Below, in pieces: positions 34,557 to 43,244 of a stretch of 64,000 nt of DNA; positions within the stretch are counted from its first letter, which is position 1; the number at the start of each line of letters is the position of its first letter. The notes under the pieces were generated by a model. The model was not told the DNA's origin. It saw only the letters and a list, made by a program, of their open reading frames with translations, and did no database searches. Origin of the DNA: Pseudomonadota bacterium (GTDB lineage Bacteria > Pseudomonadota > Gammaproteobacteria > Pseudomonadales > Pseudohongiellaceae); assembly GCA_027621405.1 (NCBI GenBank), contig JAQCBT010000007.1, forward strand, positions 120,498 through 184,497, given 5' to 3'. Both the position numbers and the translations under genes were made by a program.

Positions 34557-35417
34557 CTAGGGCAACATGCTGAGGATGCCGTGGTGAAAACGCAGGTGGT
34601 TCTCGATGTAGCTGGCGATGAAGAAATAGCTGTGGTCATAGCCTTCCCGCTGGTTATAGCCCAGCGGCATGCCAGCACTGCTACAGGCTTCCACCAGCAG
34701 TTGCGGTTTTAGCTGTTCCTTCAGAAATTCGTCGTCTGCGCCCTGGTCTACCAGCATTGGGATGGGGCGGGTGGCGCTCCTCACCAATTGCACAGCGTCG
34801 TAAGCAGCCCAGGCACTTTGATCGTCACCTAAATAATTCTTTAGCGCTTTGGTTCCCCACGGACAATTCATGGGCGAACAGATGGGGGCGAATGCCGATA
34901 CCGAGTGATACTTATCCGTGTTCTTCAGGGCGATGGTCAGGGCACCATGACCACCCATGGAGTGTCCCATGATGCTCTGTTTGTTGATATCGATGGGGAA
35001 GTTACGCGCCACCAGCTCCGGCAACTCATCGACCACATAGCTGTACATATTGTAGTGTTTGGCCCAGGGCTCCTGGGTGGCATCCACATAGAAGCCAGCG
35101 CCGAGCCCGAGATCATAGGCAGATTCAGGATCATCCGGAACTCCCTCGCCGCGGGGGCTGGTGTCCGGCGCCACCAGGATCACTCCCAGTTCCGAGGCAA
35201 TGCGCTGCGCGCCCGCCTTTTGCACGAAGTTCTCATCCGTGCAGGTGAGACCCGACAGGAAATAGACCACGGGCAATTTCACATCGGCTCCGGTGGCAAG
35301 TTGCTCCGGCAGGAACACTGAGAAGGTCATCTCGCAGATGGTGCTGGTAGAGAAATGCTTCACTCGTACCTGAGTGCCGCCAAAAGACTTATTGCTGGAG
35401 AGTTGTTCCAGGGGCAC
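34557..35417 (-). CDS. fghA: S-formylglutathione hydrolase
   Basis: Cytosolic esterase that releases formate from S-formylglutathione in glutathione-dependent formaldehyde detoxification. GHSMGGHGAL holds the catalytic serine, the aspartate lies in DQGADDEF and the histidine in YDHSYFF. Length 286 and the N-terminal FGGTQVRVKH segment are typical. GTG start. The adhC-type dehydrogenase partner is not in this window. Confidence 0.93.
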   Translation of the reverse strand: MPLEQLSSNKSFGGTQVRVKHFSTSTICEMTFSVFLPEQLATGADVKLPVVYFLSGLTCTDENFVQKAGAQRIASELGVILVAPDTSPRGEGVPDDPESAYDLGLGAGFYVDATQEPWAKHYNMYSYVVDELPELVARNFPIDINKQSIMGHSMGGHGALTIALKNTDKYHSVSAFAPICSPMNCPWGTKALKNYLGDDQSAWAAYDAVQLVRSATRPIPMLVDQGADDEFLKEQLKPQLLVEACSSAGMPLGYNQREGYDHSYFFIASYIENHLRFHHGILSMLP

Positions 35418-35586
35418 GGGCGTTCCTTATTCTTGTTCTACGACAGGCGCCTATTGTAGACAGCTTCAAAGAGAAAAACGACGTATTACTTTATTCGCGC
35501 TGATTCCGGGGGGAGTTTGTCACTATGATTTTGCAGCTTGCCATAAACAACGATGAACCTGATTCTAAACACAAGAGGCTTCCAGG

Positions 35587-36450
35587 GTGATCAATCGGCT
35601 GATTCTACTTTTCTTGCTCGCGACTCCGCTGGCAAACACGGCCAACGCACAGTCTGCTGGCGATGCTGAAGCGCAAGCCAGGACTGCACTTGATCGCTTC
35701 CTGGTAGCCTTTAACTCGGGCGACAACGATCAGGTCAGGGACCAGGTTAACTTCCCGGCTGTGACCCATGGGCCCAACAGCATCACTATCGCCACTACGC
35801 CAGAAGAATTCAATATCCCCTATGCTGCAAATCGCGCCCAGGGTTGGGCAAGCAGCCGTTGGGACAGCGTCATCACGTATTTCGTATCCGACGAGAAGGT
35901 AAATTTCGGTGTCGAGTTTTCGCGCCTGAATACGGCAGGCGAAGTCTACGCCGAAGGTTTCGTATTCTACGTTTTCACCAATCAGGCAGGGCACTGGGGT
36001 ATGCAGTACCGGGCAGGTGATCTTGCCAGTGATCGCTATGACCAGACTGCGTTGGAAACTGCCAAACAGGAAGCCAGCATGGCACTGCAGGAATTTTTCG
36101 AGGCTTTCAATGCCATGGACAATGCAGCGCTGCGCCGATTACATCATGTACCTCAGGCTCTCATCGCCTTTGAAAACAACCAGTTTCTCCGTGCTGAAGA
36201 GTTGAGCGCGCCTCTGGTGAACACCAACTTCGCGCGATTACAATCCGACGAAGACTGGTTACGCAGTGAGTACGAGGACGCCAGAATCCTCGGGGCATCA
36301 CCGACAAGGGTAATCTTTGAACTAACATTTCAGCGCGTGAACACATCCGGCGAGGTTTATATGCGCATCCCGGCCTTGTGGGTGCTTGCCCGGCAGGACG
36401 GAAGGTGGGGCCTGCAGTTTCGCTCCCTGATGACGTCAACGGTCGACTGA
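35587..36450 (+). CDS. Exported protein with two copies of a SnoaL/DUF4440-like domain
   Basis: 287 residues with a signal peptide (cleavage near ANAQS). The mature part is two related domains of about 125 residues: ALDRFLVAFNSGDNDQVRDQ in the first pairs with ALQEFFEAFNAMDNAALRRL in the second, and GHWGMQYRAGD pairs with GRWGLQFRSLM. The fold is probably cone-shaped NTF2/SnoaL-like. No catalytic residues recognised. GTG start preceded by AGG. Function unknown; single-domain relatives are often of unknown role too. Confidence 0.7.
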   Translation: MINRLILLFLLATPLANTANAQSAGDAEAQARTALDRFLVAFNSGDNDQVRDQVNFPAVTHGPNSITIATTPEEFNIPYAANRAQGWASSRWDSVITYFVSDEKVNFGVEFSRLNTAGEVYAEGFVFYVFTNQAGHWGMQYRAGDLASDRYDQTALETAKQEASMALQEFFEAFNAMDNAALRRLHHVPQALIAFENNQFLRAEELSAPLVNTNFARLQSDEDWLRSEYEDARILGASPTRVIFELTFQRVNTSGEVYMRIPALWVLARQDGRWGLQFRSLMTSTVD

Positions 36451-36504
36451 TGGCGGTTTACCATGTCTCTAATTGACGATTAATTCAGTCATCATGCCGT
36501 CTAC

Positions 36505-38220
36505 CTACTGCTGGCGCAGATTCCGCAGAGAGTCTCCAAAAATTGTGCGAGTTCGATTATAGCCAGCGGGCATCGGCAGTACGTTATTCTCCACTACATA
36601 ATCCTCGTAGTCTGCCAACATGTCTTGCAGCAGCCCAGGATTGTCCTGAGCCAGATCATTGGTCTCTCCTGGGTCTATCCTGATATTGAATAGATGCCAC
36701 GCCGTTTCGTTCTGTTGTGTCCTGTTGATCACAATCTTGTAATCACCCTTGAAGAGCGCGCTGTTGCCTCCCAACTCATAGCCGATAGGTTCAGAGCTTG
36801 CGTGCACGAAGGCTGCCCGGCCCGCGAGGAACGCGGAGAAATCGGTGCCAACTACAGGTTCCACTCGCCTGCCCTGCCAATTACCGGCGTGGCTTTCGAG
36901 GCCGATTAGTCCCAGCAAGGTAGGAGTAATATCTGTTACGAATACAAACTCATCTGTCATTTCACCTGTTTTGGCAATACCCGGGCCAGACATCACCAGC
37001 GGCACGCGTAGCCCACCCTCATTAGCATGAAATTTGTAGTAAGCCAAAGGCGAGGCTGCAATAGTTGCGTTACTAGGACCGATCGCATTCCATGAGTTAC
37101 GCTCGCCCAGCGTATCGTATTCGGAGTTGTAACCCACGATGTCGAACCAGTCCCGCAGTATTGATCCTCCATCGGGCGCGATAATACTGGAACCTTCCGC
37201 GCCATTATCAGAGGTGAAGACGAAGATCGTATTGTCATACTCGCCAATTTCTTCGAGGTAGTTCATCAAGCGGCCGATATGCATGTCCATTGCATCCACC
37301 ATACCGGCATAGACTTCCATGCGCCGTGCGTGGTGCCGCTTCTGTTCTTCGGAGAGCGTATCCCAGATCAGTGTTCCCGGCGTGACAACAGCTTCGGCAC
37401 CCTGTGGAATGACACCAGCCTGCTCCGCTGCTATTCGGCGCTTCTCGCGCATGACTGTCCAGCCCTCATCATAGACACCCGCATACTTGTCTGAAAACTC
37501 ACGCGGTGCCTGCACCGGCATGTGCACGGCCTGAAACGGAATATAGGCAAAGAAAGGCTGGCCATCTTCTCTGTTCGAAGCGATGAATTCTATGGTCTTG
37601 TCGATGAAATACTCTGAAGAATAGAAGTCATCCGGCAATGTGTGTGCAGCGCCATCAGCGTACCAGTTAGCCTGTTCGTAAATGGGGAGATAGGTACGCT
37701 GCTCCCAGTTATCTGCGCCAGTGTCCGCCATGGCTATGGTTCTTTCAAATCCCCGGGCGGAGGGCAGCAGATCCGGGGTATGTCCAAGATGCCATTTGCC
37801 TGTCATATAGGTGTGATAACCGTTGGCCTGTAACAGTGATGCAAGAGTGACGACATTTTTATTCAACACACCTTGGTAGTGCTCATAGGCCAACAACTCC
37901 TCCGGCAGAGCCTCCGGTATATTCGGTACACCATTGCGATGACTATCCACACCTGTGAGCAGCATGGCTCGAGCAGGTGCACAGCTACCAGCCGTGTGGT
38001 AGTTGGTAAAGGACAGGCCTTGCGCAGCCAGCTTCGCAATATTTGGCGTATCGATCTCGCTTCCAAACGGAGAAATATCGGTATAGCCCAGGTCGTCAGC
38101 GAGTATCAAAACCACGTTGGGACGTTCGTTCTGCTCAACACCGTAGGCACCCGGCATGCAAGACATGCAGAAGGAGGCGAACAGCAGAACCGGGAAACTT
38201 CGAATGTTTGGGTATCTCAT
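36505..38220 (-). CDS. Sulfatase (arylsulfatase type, formylglycine-dependent)
   Basis: Exported sulfatase of 571 residues (ATG at 38220 with AGGTAA upstream; an ATG 15 codons earlier is less likely). The formylglycine motif is C80-A-P-A-R84 (SCAPARAMLLTG), and the metal site is ADDLGYTD near residues 41-48. Downstream motifs GKWHLGH and TSDNGAEG match the alkaline phosphatase-like fold. A maturase is needed to make the formylglycine and is not in this window. Substrate (aryl sulfate, algal polysaccharide) unknown. Confidence 0.9.
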   Translation of the reverse strand: MRYPNIRSFPVLLFASFCMSCMPGAYGVEQNERPNVVLILADDLGYTDISPFGSEIDTPNIAKLAAQGLSFTNYHTAGSCAPARAMLLTGVDSHRNGVPNIPEALPEELLAYEHYQGVLNKNVVTLASLLQANGYHTYMTGKWHLGHTPDLLPSARGFERTIAMADTGADNWEQRTYLPIYEQANWYADGAAHTLPDDFYSSEYFIDKTIEFIASNREDGQPFFAYIPFQAVHMPVQAPREFSDKYAGVYDEGWTVMREKRRIAAEQAGVIPQGAEAVVTPGTLIWDTLSEEQKRHHARRMEVYAGMVDAMDMHIGRLMNYLEEIGEYDNTIFVFTSDNGAEGSSIIAPDGGSILRDWFDIVGYNSEYDTLGERNSWNAIGPSNATIAASPLAYYKFHANEGGLRVPLVMSGPGIAKTGEMTDEFVFVTDITPTLLGLIGLESHAGNWQGRRVEPVVGTDFSAFLAGRAAFVHASSEPIGYELGGNSALFKGDYKIVINRTQQNETAWHLFNIRIDPGETNDLAQDNPGLLQDMLADYEDYVVENNVLPMPAGYNRTRTIFGDSLRNLRQQ

Positions 38221-38418
38221 CAGAACGATTACCTGTGTATTCGACGCCGAAAAAAACCAATGCATCGATTCGTGCGTTGAAGTATAGAGCGTTCAAAGTA
38301 TCATAAGGAACATTACGCAGTAGCAAACTAGCAATATTCTTCCGCATTTTCTATATGCCACGAATCGGGATTTAACCATTCACAGCTGCAAACCGATAAA
38401 GGCAGAGGCAAGTCAGTC

Positions 38419-39402
38419 ATGAATTACAGCAATCTAATCGCAGGCTTCGCGTTTGCATTGACACTATCATCGAATAGTGCCGGTCAATCCGTTGCTCCCA
38501 TTACCGAGGCTCTGGACGGGATCAAGATCACGCTGTGTGGAACGTCATCGCCAATTGCCGCTCCGGGTCGGGCCCAGGCGTGCGTGGCGGTCGAAACTCC
38601 CCAGCATCTCTACATCGTAGATGCAGGATCGGGTTCTGCGGCGACCGCAAATCTGGCAGGCCTGCCGACAGAAAAACTGCGCGGGATATTGTTGACACAC
38701 TTCCATTCCGATCATATCTCTGACATCGGTGATTTCAACCTGAACTCCTGGGTAGCCGGTCGGCCTGCACCCCTGCAGATAATCGGTCCGACAGGAGTCG
38801 AAAGAGTGGTTGAAGGCCTCAATATCATGTACGAACTGGATCGTGGTTATCGCGTTGCCCATCATGGCGCAGAGCTGCTTGACCCGTCGCTTGGCGTACT
38901 TGAACACCGCATTATCGATGAAGGGCTGATAGTCGATGTAGATGGCTTGCAGATCACTGCTTTCGAAGTATCCCACCCACCCATAGAACCCGCATTCGGT
39001 TATCGGTTCGACTTCGGAGAGCGCTCTGTCGTTATCAGCGGTGATAGCCTGGTCACCGACAAGATTATCGAAATATCCGACGGTGCCGATGTGGTGTTAC
39101 ACGATGCTATGGCATTGCAATTGGTGGAGCGGGCGGAAAACATCTCCCGTAATTCTGGCAATGACCGCTTAGCCGCGGTGCTGCACGATATTCAGGACTA
39201 CCACGCCACCACCACAGACCTGCAACGTCTGGTCGAGGAAGCAGATATTGGGAAGCTGGCGCTTTACCACCTGGTTCCCGCACCACGCAACGCGATGGCA
39301 CTGACAGCATTTTCCCGTGATGTTCCTGAAGGTGCCATTATTACGGAAGATGGTATGGTTATTTCATTGCCAGCGGGTTCTGAAGAAATTGAAATCGACT
39401 GA
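38419..39402 (+). CDS. Exported MBL-fold hydrolase, RNase Z-like
   Basis: Metallo-beta-lactamase fold protein of 327 residues with a signal peptide (cleavage near NSAGQS). Zinc motif THFHSDH, the aspartate in ISGDS and the histidine in LYHLVPAP are present. It resembles the RNase Z/arylsulfatase branch, but export to the periplasm makes tRNA an unlikely substrate. It diverges from the sulfatase gene 198 bases away, so an associated catabolic role is possible. Confidence 0.85.
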   Translation: MNYSNLIAGFAFALTLSSNSAGQSVAPITEALDGIKITLCGTSSPIAAPGRAQACVAVETPQHLYIVDAGSGSAATANLAGLPTEKLRGILLTHFHSDHISDIGDFNLNSWVAGRPAPLQIIGPTGVERVVEGLNIMYELDRGYRVAHHGAELLDPSLGVLEHRIIDEGLIVDVDGLQITAFEVSHPPIEPAFGYRFDFGERSVVISGDSLVTDKIIEISDGADVVLHDAMALQLVERAENISRNSGNDRLAAVLHDIQDYHATTTDLQRLVEEADIGKLALYHLVPAPRNAMALTAFSRDVPEGAIITEDGMVISLPAGSEEIEID

Positions 39403-39437
39403 CAGAAAAGATTCACGTCGTCCCTGGTAGACGTGGG

Positions 39438-40100
39438 TCACATTGTCCGCTCTCGCAAGCCATGTTGCTGCAATCGCCACAGCAGTAAGTCGATACGATC
39501 CTGACCAAAGAATGCTTCATTGTTGAATACCATGAGTGGCACTCCCCCGTGTCCTGCTTCCGCTTGCAATCGCTGATTTTCCTCTATCCGGGCATCAATT
39601 CGTTCTGGCTCATCACGGATTATGCGCATCAAGTCTTGTGCATCCAGTCCTGCCCGTTCGATAGCGCCTGAAAGGTGCTCCCCCTCGTTCCAATTATCGG
39701 TCTCGCCATCCCAGAGCAGTCTGGCGACCTGGTCCAGAAATTCGAGGCCCTTGCCTTTCTCCGCCGCGACAGCGGCTAACCGCGTGAGCGAATAAATATA
39801 GGGTTGCTGCTCAGCGATCTCGCTGGTTTCCAAATTCTGTACGACAGGATCAGGAACCGGGCGCCGAAACGGAATATTGTGGTATTCGGCAATACGCAGC
39901 GTATCCATAAGTAGATAAGGTCGGTAGTGTTTCGATGCGCGCACCCGGAAGAAATCCGGATCGCGAATGGCAATGGGATAGATAACACGAAGATTAATCT
40001 CAACAAGGTACTTTCGATAGATATCGAGCAGCCGATCCAATGCCAGATAGCAATACGGACTGCGCATGGACCAGTAAAGATCGAAAGAATAGGCGTGCAC
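39438..40100 (-). CDS. DsbA-family oxidoreductase / 2-hydroxychromene-2-carboxylate isomerase-like
   Basis: Thioredoxin-superfamily protein of 220 residues with the HCCA isomerase layout: N-terminal DLYWSMRSPYCYLALDRL, in which a serine takes the place of the usual thioredoxin cysteine, and a conserved cis-proline segment GGVPLMVFNNEAFFGQDRID. No signal peptide; cytosolic. GTG start. Such enzymes use glutathione in aromatic catabolism, but no ring-cleavage gene is adjacent. Confidence 0.85.
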   Translation of the reverse strand: MHAYSFDLYWSMRSPYCYLALDRLLDIYRKYLVEINLRVIYPIAIRDPDFFRVRASKHYRPYLLMDTLRIAEYHNIPFRRPVPDPVVQNLETSEIAEQQPYIYSLTRLAAVAAEKGKGLEFLDQVARLLWDGETDNWNEGEHLSGAIERAGLDAQDLMRIIRDEPERIDARIEENQRLQAEAGHGGVPLMVFNNEAFFGQDRIDLLLWRLQQHGLRERTM

Positions 40101-40270
40101 TTTTAAAATTCCTGTCGCGGGTTAGCCAGCAGCGCGGACCAATCAGGGTGCGTTGGGAGGAGTTTACATCAGGCAATGGGATCGGTGTGGCTTGATTACA
40201 CCTCGCCGGTATAATTTACCGTTGGGAAGTGCAAAGATGACAATACAATTCCCGGGAGCCGTTGACGATT

Positions 40271-41224
40271 ATGACTAAACCAAGCAAATGCCTAGGCCGT
40301 GCCATCACAACAGTCGCTTTGATAGTGATGGCCGGATCATCAAACGCTCAATCGGGGGGGTTCGAGGGAGTCGAACTTAGCATCACACCGGTTGCTGGTA
40401 ACGTCTACATGATTCAACGTCCGGGCGGCGGAGGCAATATCGGCGCCCAGATTGGAGCAGATGGCGTCCTCCTGGTGGATTCCTTGTATGCGCCGCTAAC
40501 CGACAGGGTCGTCGCGGTCATCAGGGAAGTCACTGACGAGGCAATCCGCTATGTGGTGAACACCCATATTCACGTGGATCATGTGGGGGGCAATGCCAAC
40601 CTGGCAGAGATGGGTGTAGTGATTTTCTCCCAGCAGAACACCCGCCAGCGCTTCTTCGATGAACGCCGTCGCGTACCTCGGGATGGTGGACGCTTCGACG
40701 ACCCGCATCCTGCTGCTGGCAGGCCCAACATCACATTTAATGATGAACTGAATTTCCACATGAATGGTGAGGACGTGCTTGTATTCCACGCTCCCCCTGC
40801 CCATACAGATGGCGATGCATTTGTGTATTTTCCAGAATCCGATGTTCTGCATCTTGGCGATGTGTATCGCACCACCAGCTATCCGATTATCGATATCTAC
40901 AATGGCGGCACACTGAGAGGAACGATCGCCGCTCTGGACATGGCTATCGATCTTGCTGGCCCTGGCACCCGAGTGATCCCGGGCCACGGGCTCGAAGTTG
41001 TAGGGCGCGATGAAATAATCGCATTCCGTGACATGATCCTGGACATTCAGGGCAAGGTACTGGCCATGATCCGCGAAGGCAAAAAGCTGGATGAGGTCAT
41101 GGCTGCGAAGCCAACTGCCGGGTATGACGCGGAATGGACCGATGACCCTGGTTGGGGAGCTGAGGATTTTGTGCCGATTGTTTACTACCAGCTCGGCGGG
41201 TCAGGACGCCTTGCTGACCGGTAG
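40271..41224 (+). CDS. Exported MBL-fold hydrolase (quinoprotein relay/SoxH-like)
   Basis: Zinc hydrolase with signal peptide (cleavage near SNAQS). The motif NTHIHVDHVGG, the histidine in FHAPPAHTDGDAF, the aspartate and histidine in DVLHLGDVYR, and GHG near the C-terminus give the full MBL metal set. The family includes beta-lactamase-like proteins found with PQQ dehydrogenases. Start: ATG 40271 is chosen; a TTG three codons earlier has GGGAG close upstream and is also possible. Substrate unknown. Confidence 0.85.
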   Translation: MTKPSKCLGRAITTVALIVMAGSSNAQSGGFEGVELSITPVAGNVYMIQRPGGGGNIGAQIGADGVLLVDSLYAPLTDRVVAVIREVTDEAIRYVVNTHIHVDHVGGNANLAEMGVVIFSQQNTRQRFFDERRRVPRDGGRFDDPHPAAGRPNITFNDELNFHMNGEDVLVFHAPPAHTDGDAFVYFPESDVLHLGDVYRTTSYPIIDIYNGGTLRGTIAALDMAIDLAGPGTRVIPGHGLEVVGRDEIIAFRDMILDIQGKVLAMIREGKKLDEVMAAKPTAGYDAEWTDDPGWGAEDFVPIVYYQLGGSGRLADR

Positions 41225-41287
41225 AGGCAGAAGGGCTGCCGGAGATCGCTGACAGCCCCAATTTCCATAATCACGCTGCAGCACTAC

Positions 41288-41893
41288 TTACCATCTCCTG
41301 TAGCGTTCGTTATGGCGACGTTCCCTGTCATAGCGATAGGGATCCCATTCCCTGTCGCGGCGTCCGAAGTCCCGGAAGCGATCCCGCTGGTTGCGACTGA
41401 AGAAACGATCCCTGTCACGACCCCGGTCATAGCGCTCCCGATTCCTGTCCCGGTCACGGCCAAAGGCATTGCCCTTGAAACTGGTAGCTGGGCGGCCAAC
41501 ATAGCCGGCCCGATTCCAGTCATAACCGTTCCAGTCGAAGCGTTCACCGCGGTTATTGACTACCCAGGGCCGGGCGTAGCTGCCGCCGATCTCTACAGCA
41601 CCACCCGGTGCCTGGTCCCAGCCATAACCGTTCCAGCGGTAGATTGAATAGCCACCATTCTCGCGTTTCGCACCCAGCACCCAGCCATCTGCCACGGCGA
41701 TGGCGGCACCGGGAACCCGGTACCAGTTACCGCGATCTCGACGGTAAATGGCATAGCCGTCACGAGTACGTTCGCCCAGTCGCCAGCCAGCATTCGAATC
41801 ATTGCCACGAAAGCCACGGTCATCAGCTTCCGCAGGCACTGAGCCGAACATCAACAACGAGGCTGTTAATAATCCGAAGAGTGCTGTTTTCAT
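41288..41893 (-). CDS. Secreted tectonin-like repeat protein with Arg/Asp-rich tail
   Basis: 201 residues (ATG 41893 with GGAGG eight bases upstream). A signal peptide is followed by about three short beta repeats (WYRVPGAAIAVADGWVLG, WDQAPGGAVEIGGSYARPWV), resembling tectonin beta-propeller units with conserved W and G. The last 80 residues are dense in R, D, Y (RDRDRNRERYDRGRDRD) and probably disordered. Likely a lectin-like or surface protein; no function is assigned. Confidence 0.7.
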   Translation of the reverse strand: MKTALFGLLTASLLMFGSVPAEADDRGFRGNDSNAGWRLGERTRDGYAIYRRDRGNWYRVPGAAIAVADGWVLGAKRENGGYSIYRWNGYGWDQAPGGAVEIGGSYARPWVVNNRGERFDWNGYDWNRAGYVGRPATSFKGNAFGRDRDRNRERYDRGRDRDRFFSRNQRDRFRDFGRRDREWDPYRYDRERRHNERYRRW

Positions 41894-42020
41894 GGTGGTT
41901 TCCTCCGTTTGTTCATTACAGTATTTCATTGTAGGGAGGATTATTGCGCGGGATAGCTGAATCGGGAGTGAACCGATCACCGGTTGTTGTTCAGATTCGA
42001 TTCAGCCCCGGAGCAGGAAA

Positions 42021-42395
42021 TCAGCTCAGGGCCTTGAGCAGCCCGGCCGCGGCGGCGGAGTCCAGGTATTCCCTGAGATGCCGGATCTTGCCGTTTTCGA
42101 TATCCGCCACCACGCAGGCGGCGATAGTGAGTTTAGTGCCGTCTTCCAGAGTCCCGCGGACCATGTGTTCCTCAACGAAACCCGTGGCGGTAGCGGCACG
42201 CTTTATTTCTTCGTAGCGAAAGTCCTGAACCACGGCAGAGACAGCCTGGGAAAACTTCACCAGGGTATCGATGTCGAATTCTGGATTGAGGTTTTGCCGG
42301 GCGCGGAAATCCGTGGCACAGAGACTGCGCACGGTATCCATGTCACCAGTCTCGAAGGCTTTAAACAGTACGGCAGCAATTTCTTCGTTATTCAC
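42021..42395 (-). CDS. SnoaL/NTF2-like protein
   Basis: 124-residue soluble protein of the ketosteroid isomerase-like fold. Segments EIAAVLFKAFETGDMDTVRSL and VVADIENGKIRHLREYLD fit the nuclear transport factor 2 family, whose members range from isomerases to hydrolases. No catalytic residue can be assigned. GTG start with AGGAAG upstream. Confidence 0.75.
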   Translation of the reverse strand: MNNEEIAAVLFKAFETGDMDTVRSLCATDFRARQNLNPEFDIDTLVKFSQAVSAVVQDFRYEEIKRAATATGFVEEHMVRGTLEDGTKLTIAACVVADIENGKIRHLREYLDSAAAAGLLKALS

Positions 42396-42481
42396 ATTAC
42401 TTCCTCAACATACAGACTTGTTAGCAGGTGCTACAAATTTCTGGCAGACAATCTTAAGCGGATATCGCCGGATAACTCTAT

Positions 42482-43168
42482 TCAAGCAACGATCAGGAAT
42501 GAATCCTCAATTGGGTCCCACTTGCTGGGCTTGCCGATGCGCGTCACCTTCATGGTCTTCTGTATCTTCGGCTCCAGCAGTTCTGCGAACTCTTCCACGT
42601 CGTGGAACTCCGGATCCAGCCACTTGTCCACCAAGGCCTTATTCTCGAAATCCAGCATCAGGGGCATGGACTTTGGATGAATCGCATCCCACTGCGGGGA
42701 CAGGGGCGGCAGGGTAATGATGGAGGCTGAATAAACCACTTCGCCGGTGTCCCGGTTCAGGTGTTCCTTGTACAAACCACCGAAGGCGATGGCGGAGTCT
42801 TCCAGCTCGATCATGTGGTAGGTCTTCTTGTCCCCCAAGCCCTCGACGAAGGCAGTGGCCGGAATGATGCAACGGGATTCCCGATAGGGCTTGTAGGAGA
42901 TGCCGCGCATGTTATCCAGCTTGTCGGAGCGGGAATTGAAACTGGCATACCTGTAATTAGGCTTGAGGGATTCCGGTTCCAGGAACAACCACCAGATCGC
43001 CTCCGATATCCGCCGCTCGCCCACGGATTCGTGGATAATGGCGATGCGGCTGCCGGGCGCGATGTCGCCGCTGGCAAAATTCCCGATAGTGCCATGCAGG
43101 CTGATGCCCAGTGTCTCACAGAGCCACTGGATCTCCGGGCTGTCTATCAGGTTGAATCGTCCACACAT
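42482..43168 (-). CDS. SOS response-associated peptidase (HMCES/YedK)
   Basis: Abasic-site DNA sensor that forms a thiazolidine crosslink through the cysteine exposed after methionine removal. The start is set at the methionine of MCGRFNL (43168), because Cys2 must be N-terminal; longer upstream frames are not used. Other matches: FNSRSDKL, RCIIPATAFVEG, IAFGGLYKEH and the histidine in IHPKSMPLML. 228 residues, as expected. It is divergent from the tannase-like gene. Confidence 0.9.
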   Translation of the reverse strand: MCGRFNLIDSPEIQWLCETLGISLHGTIGNFASGDIAPGSRIAIIHESVGERRISEAIWWLFLEPESLKPNYRYASFNSRSDKLDNMRGISYKPYRESRCIIPATAFVEGLGDKKTYHMIELEDSAIAFGGLYKEHLNRDTGEVVYSASIITLPPLSPQWDAIHPKSMPLMLDFENKALVDKWLDPEFHDVEEFAELLEPKIQKTMKVTRIGKPSKWDPIEDSFLIVA

Positions 43169-43244
43169 TGCATTTGCCGCTTGGGGGGTAGTAAAGTCCA
43201 GTTCCTCCTTCTTTATATGTCGACAAGAACAAAAAGAGAAGCCC

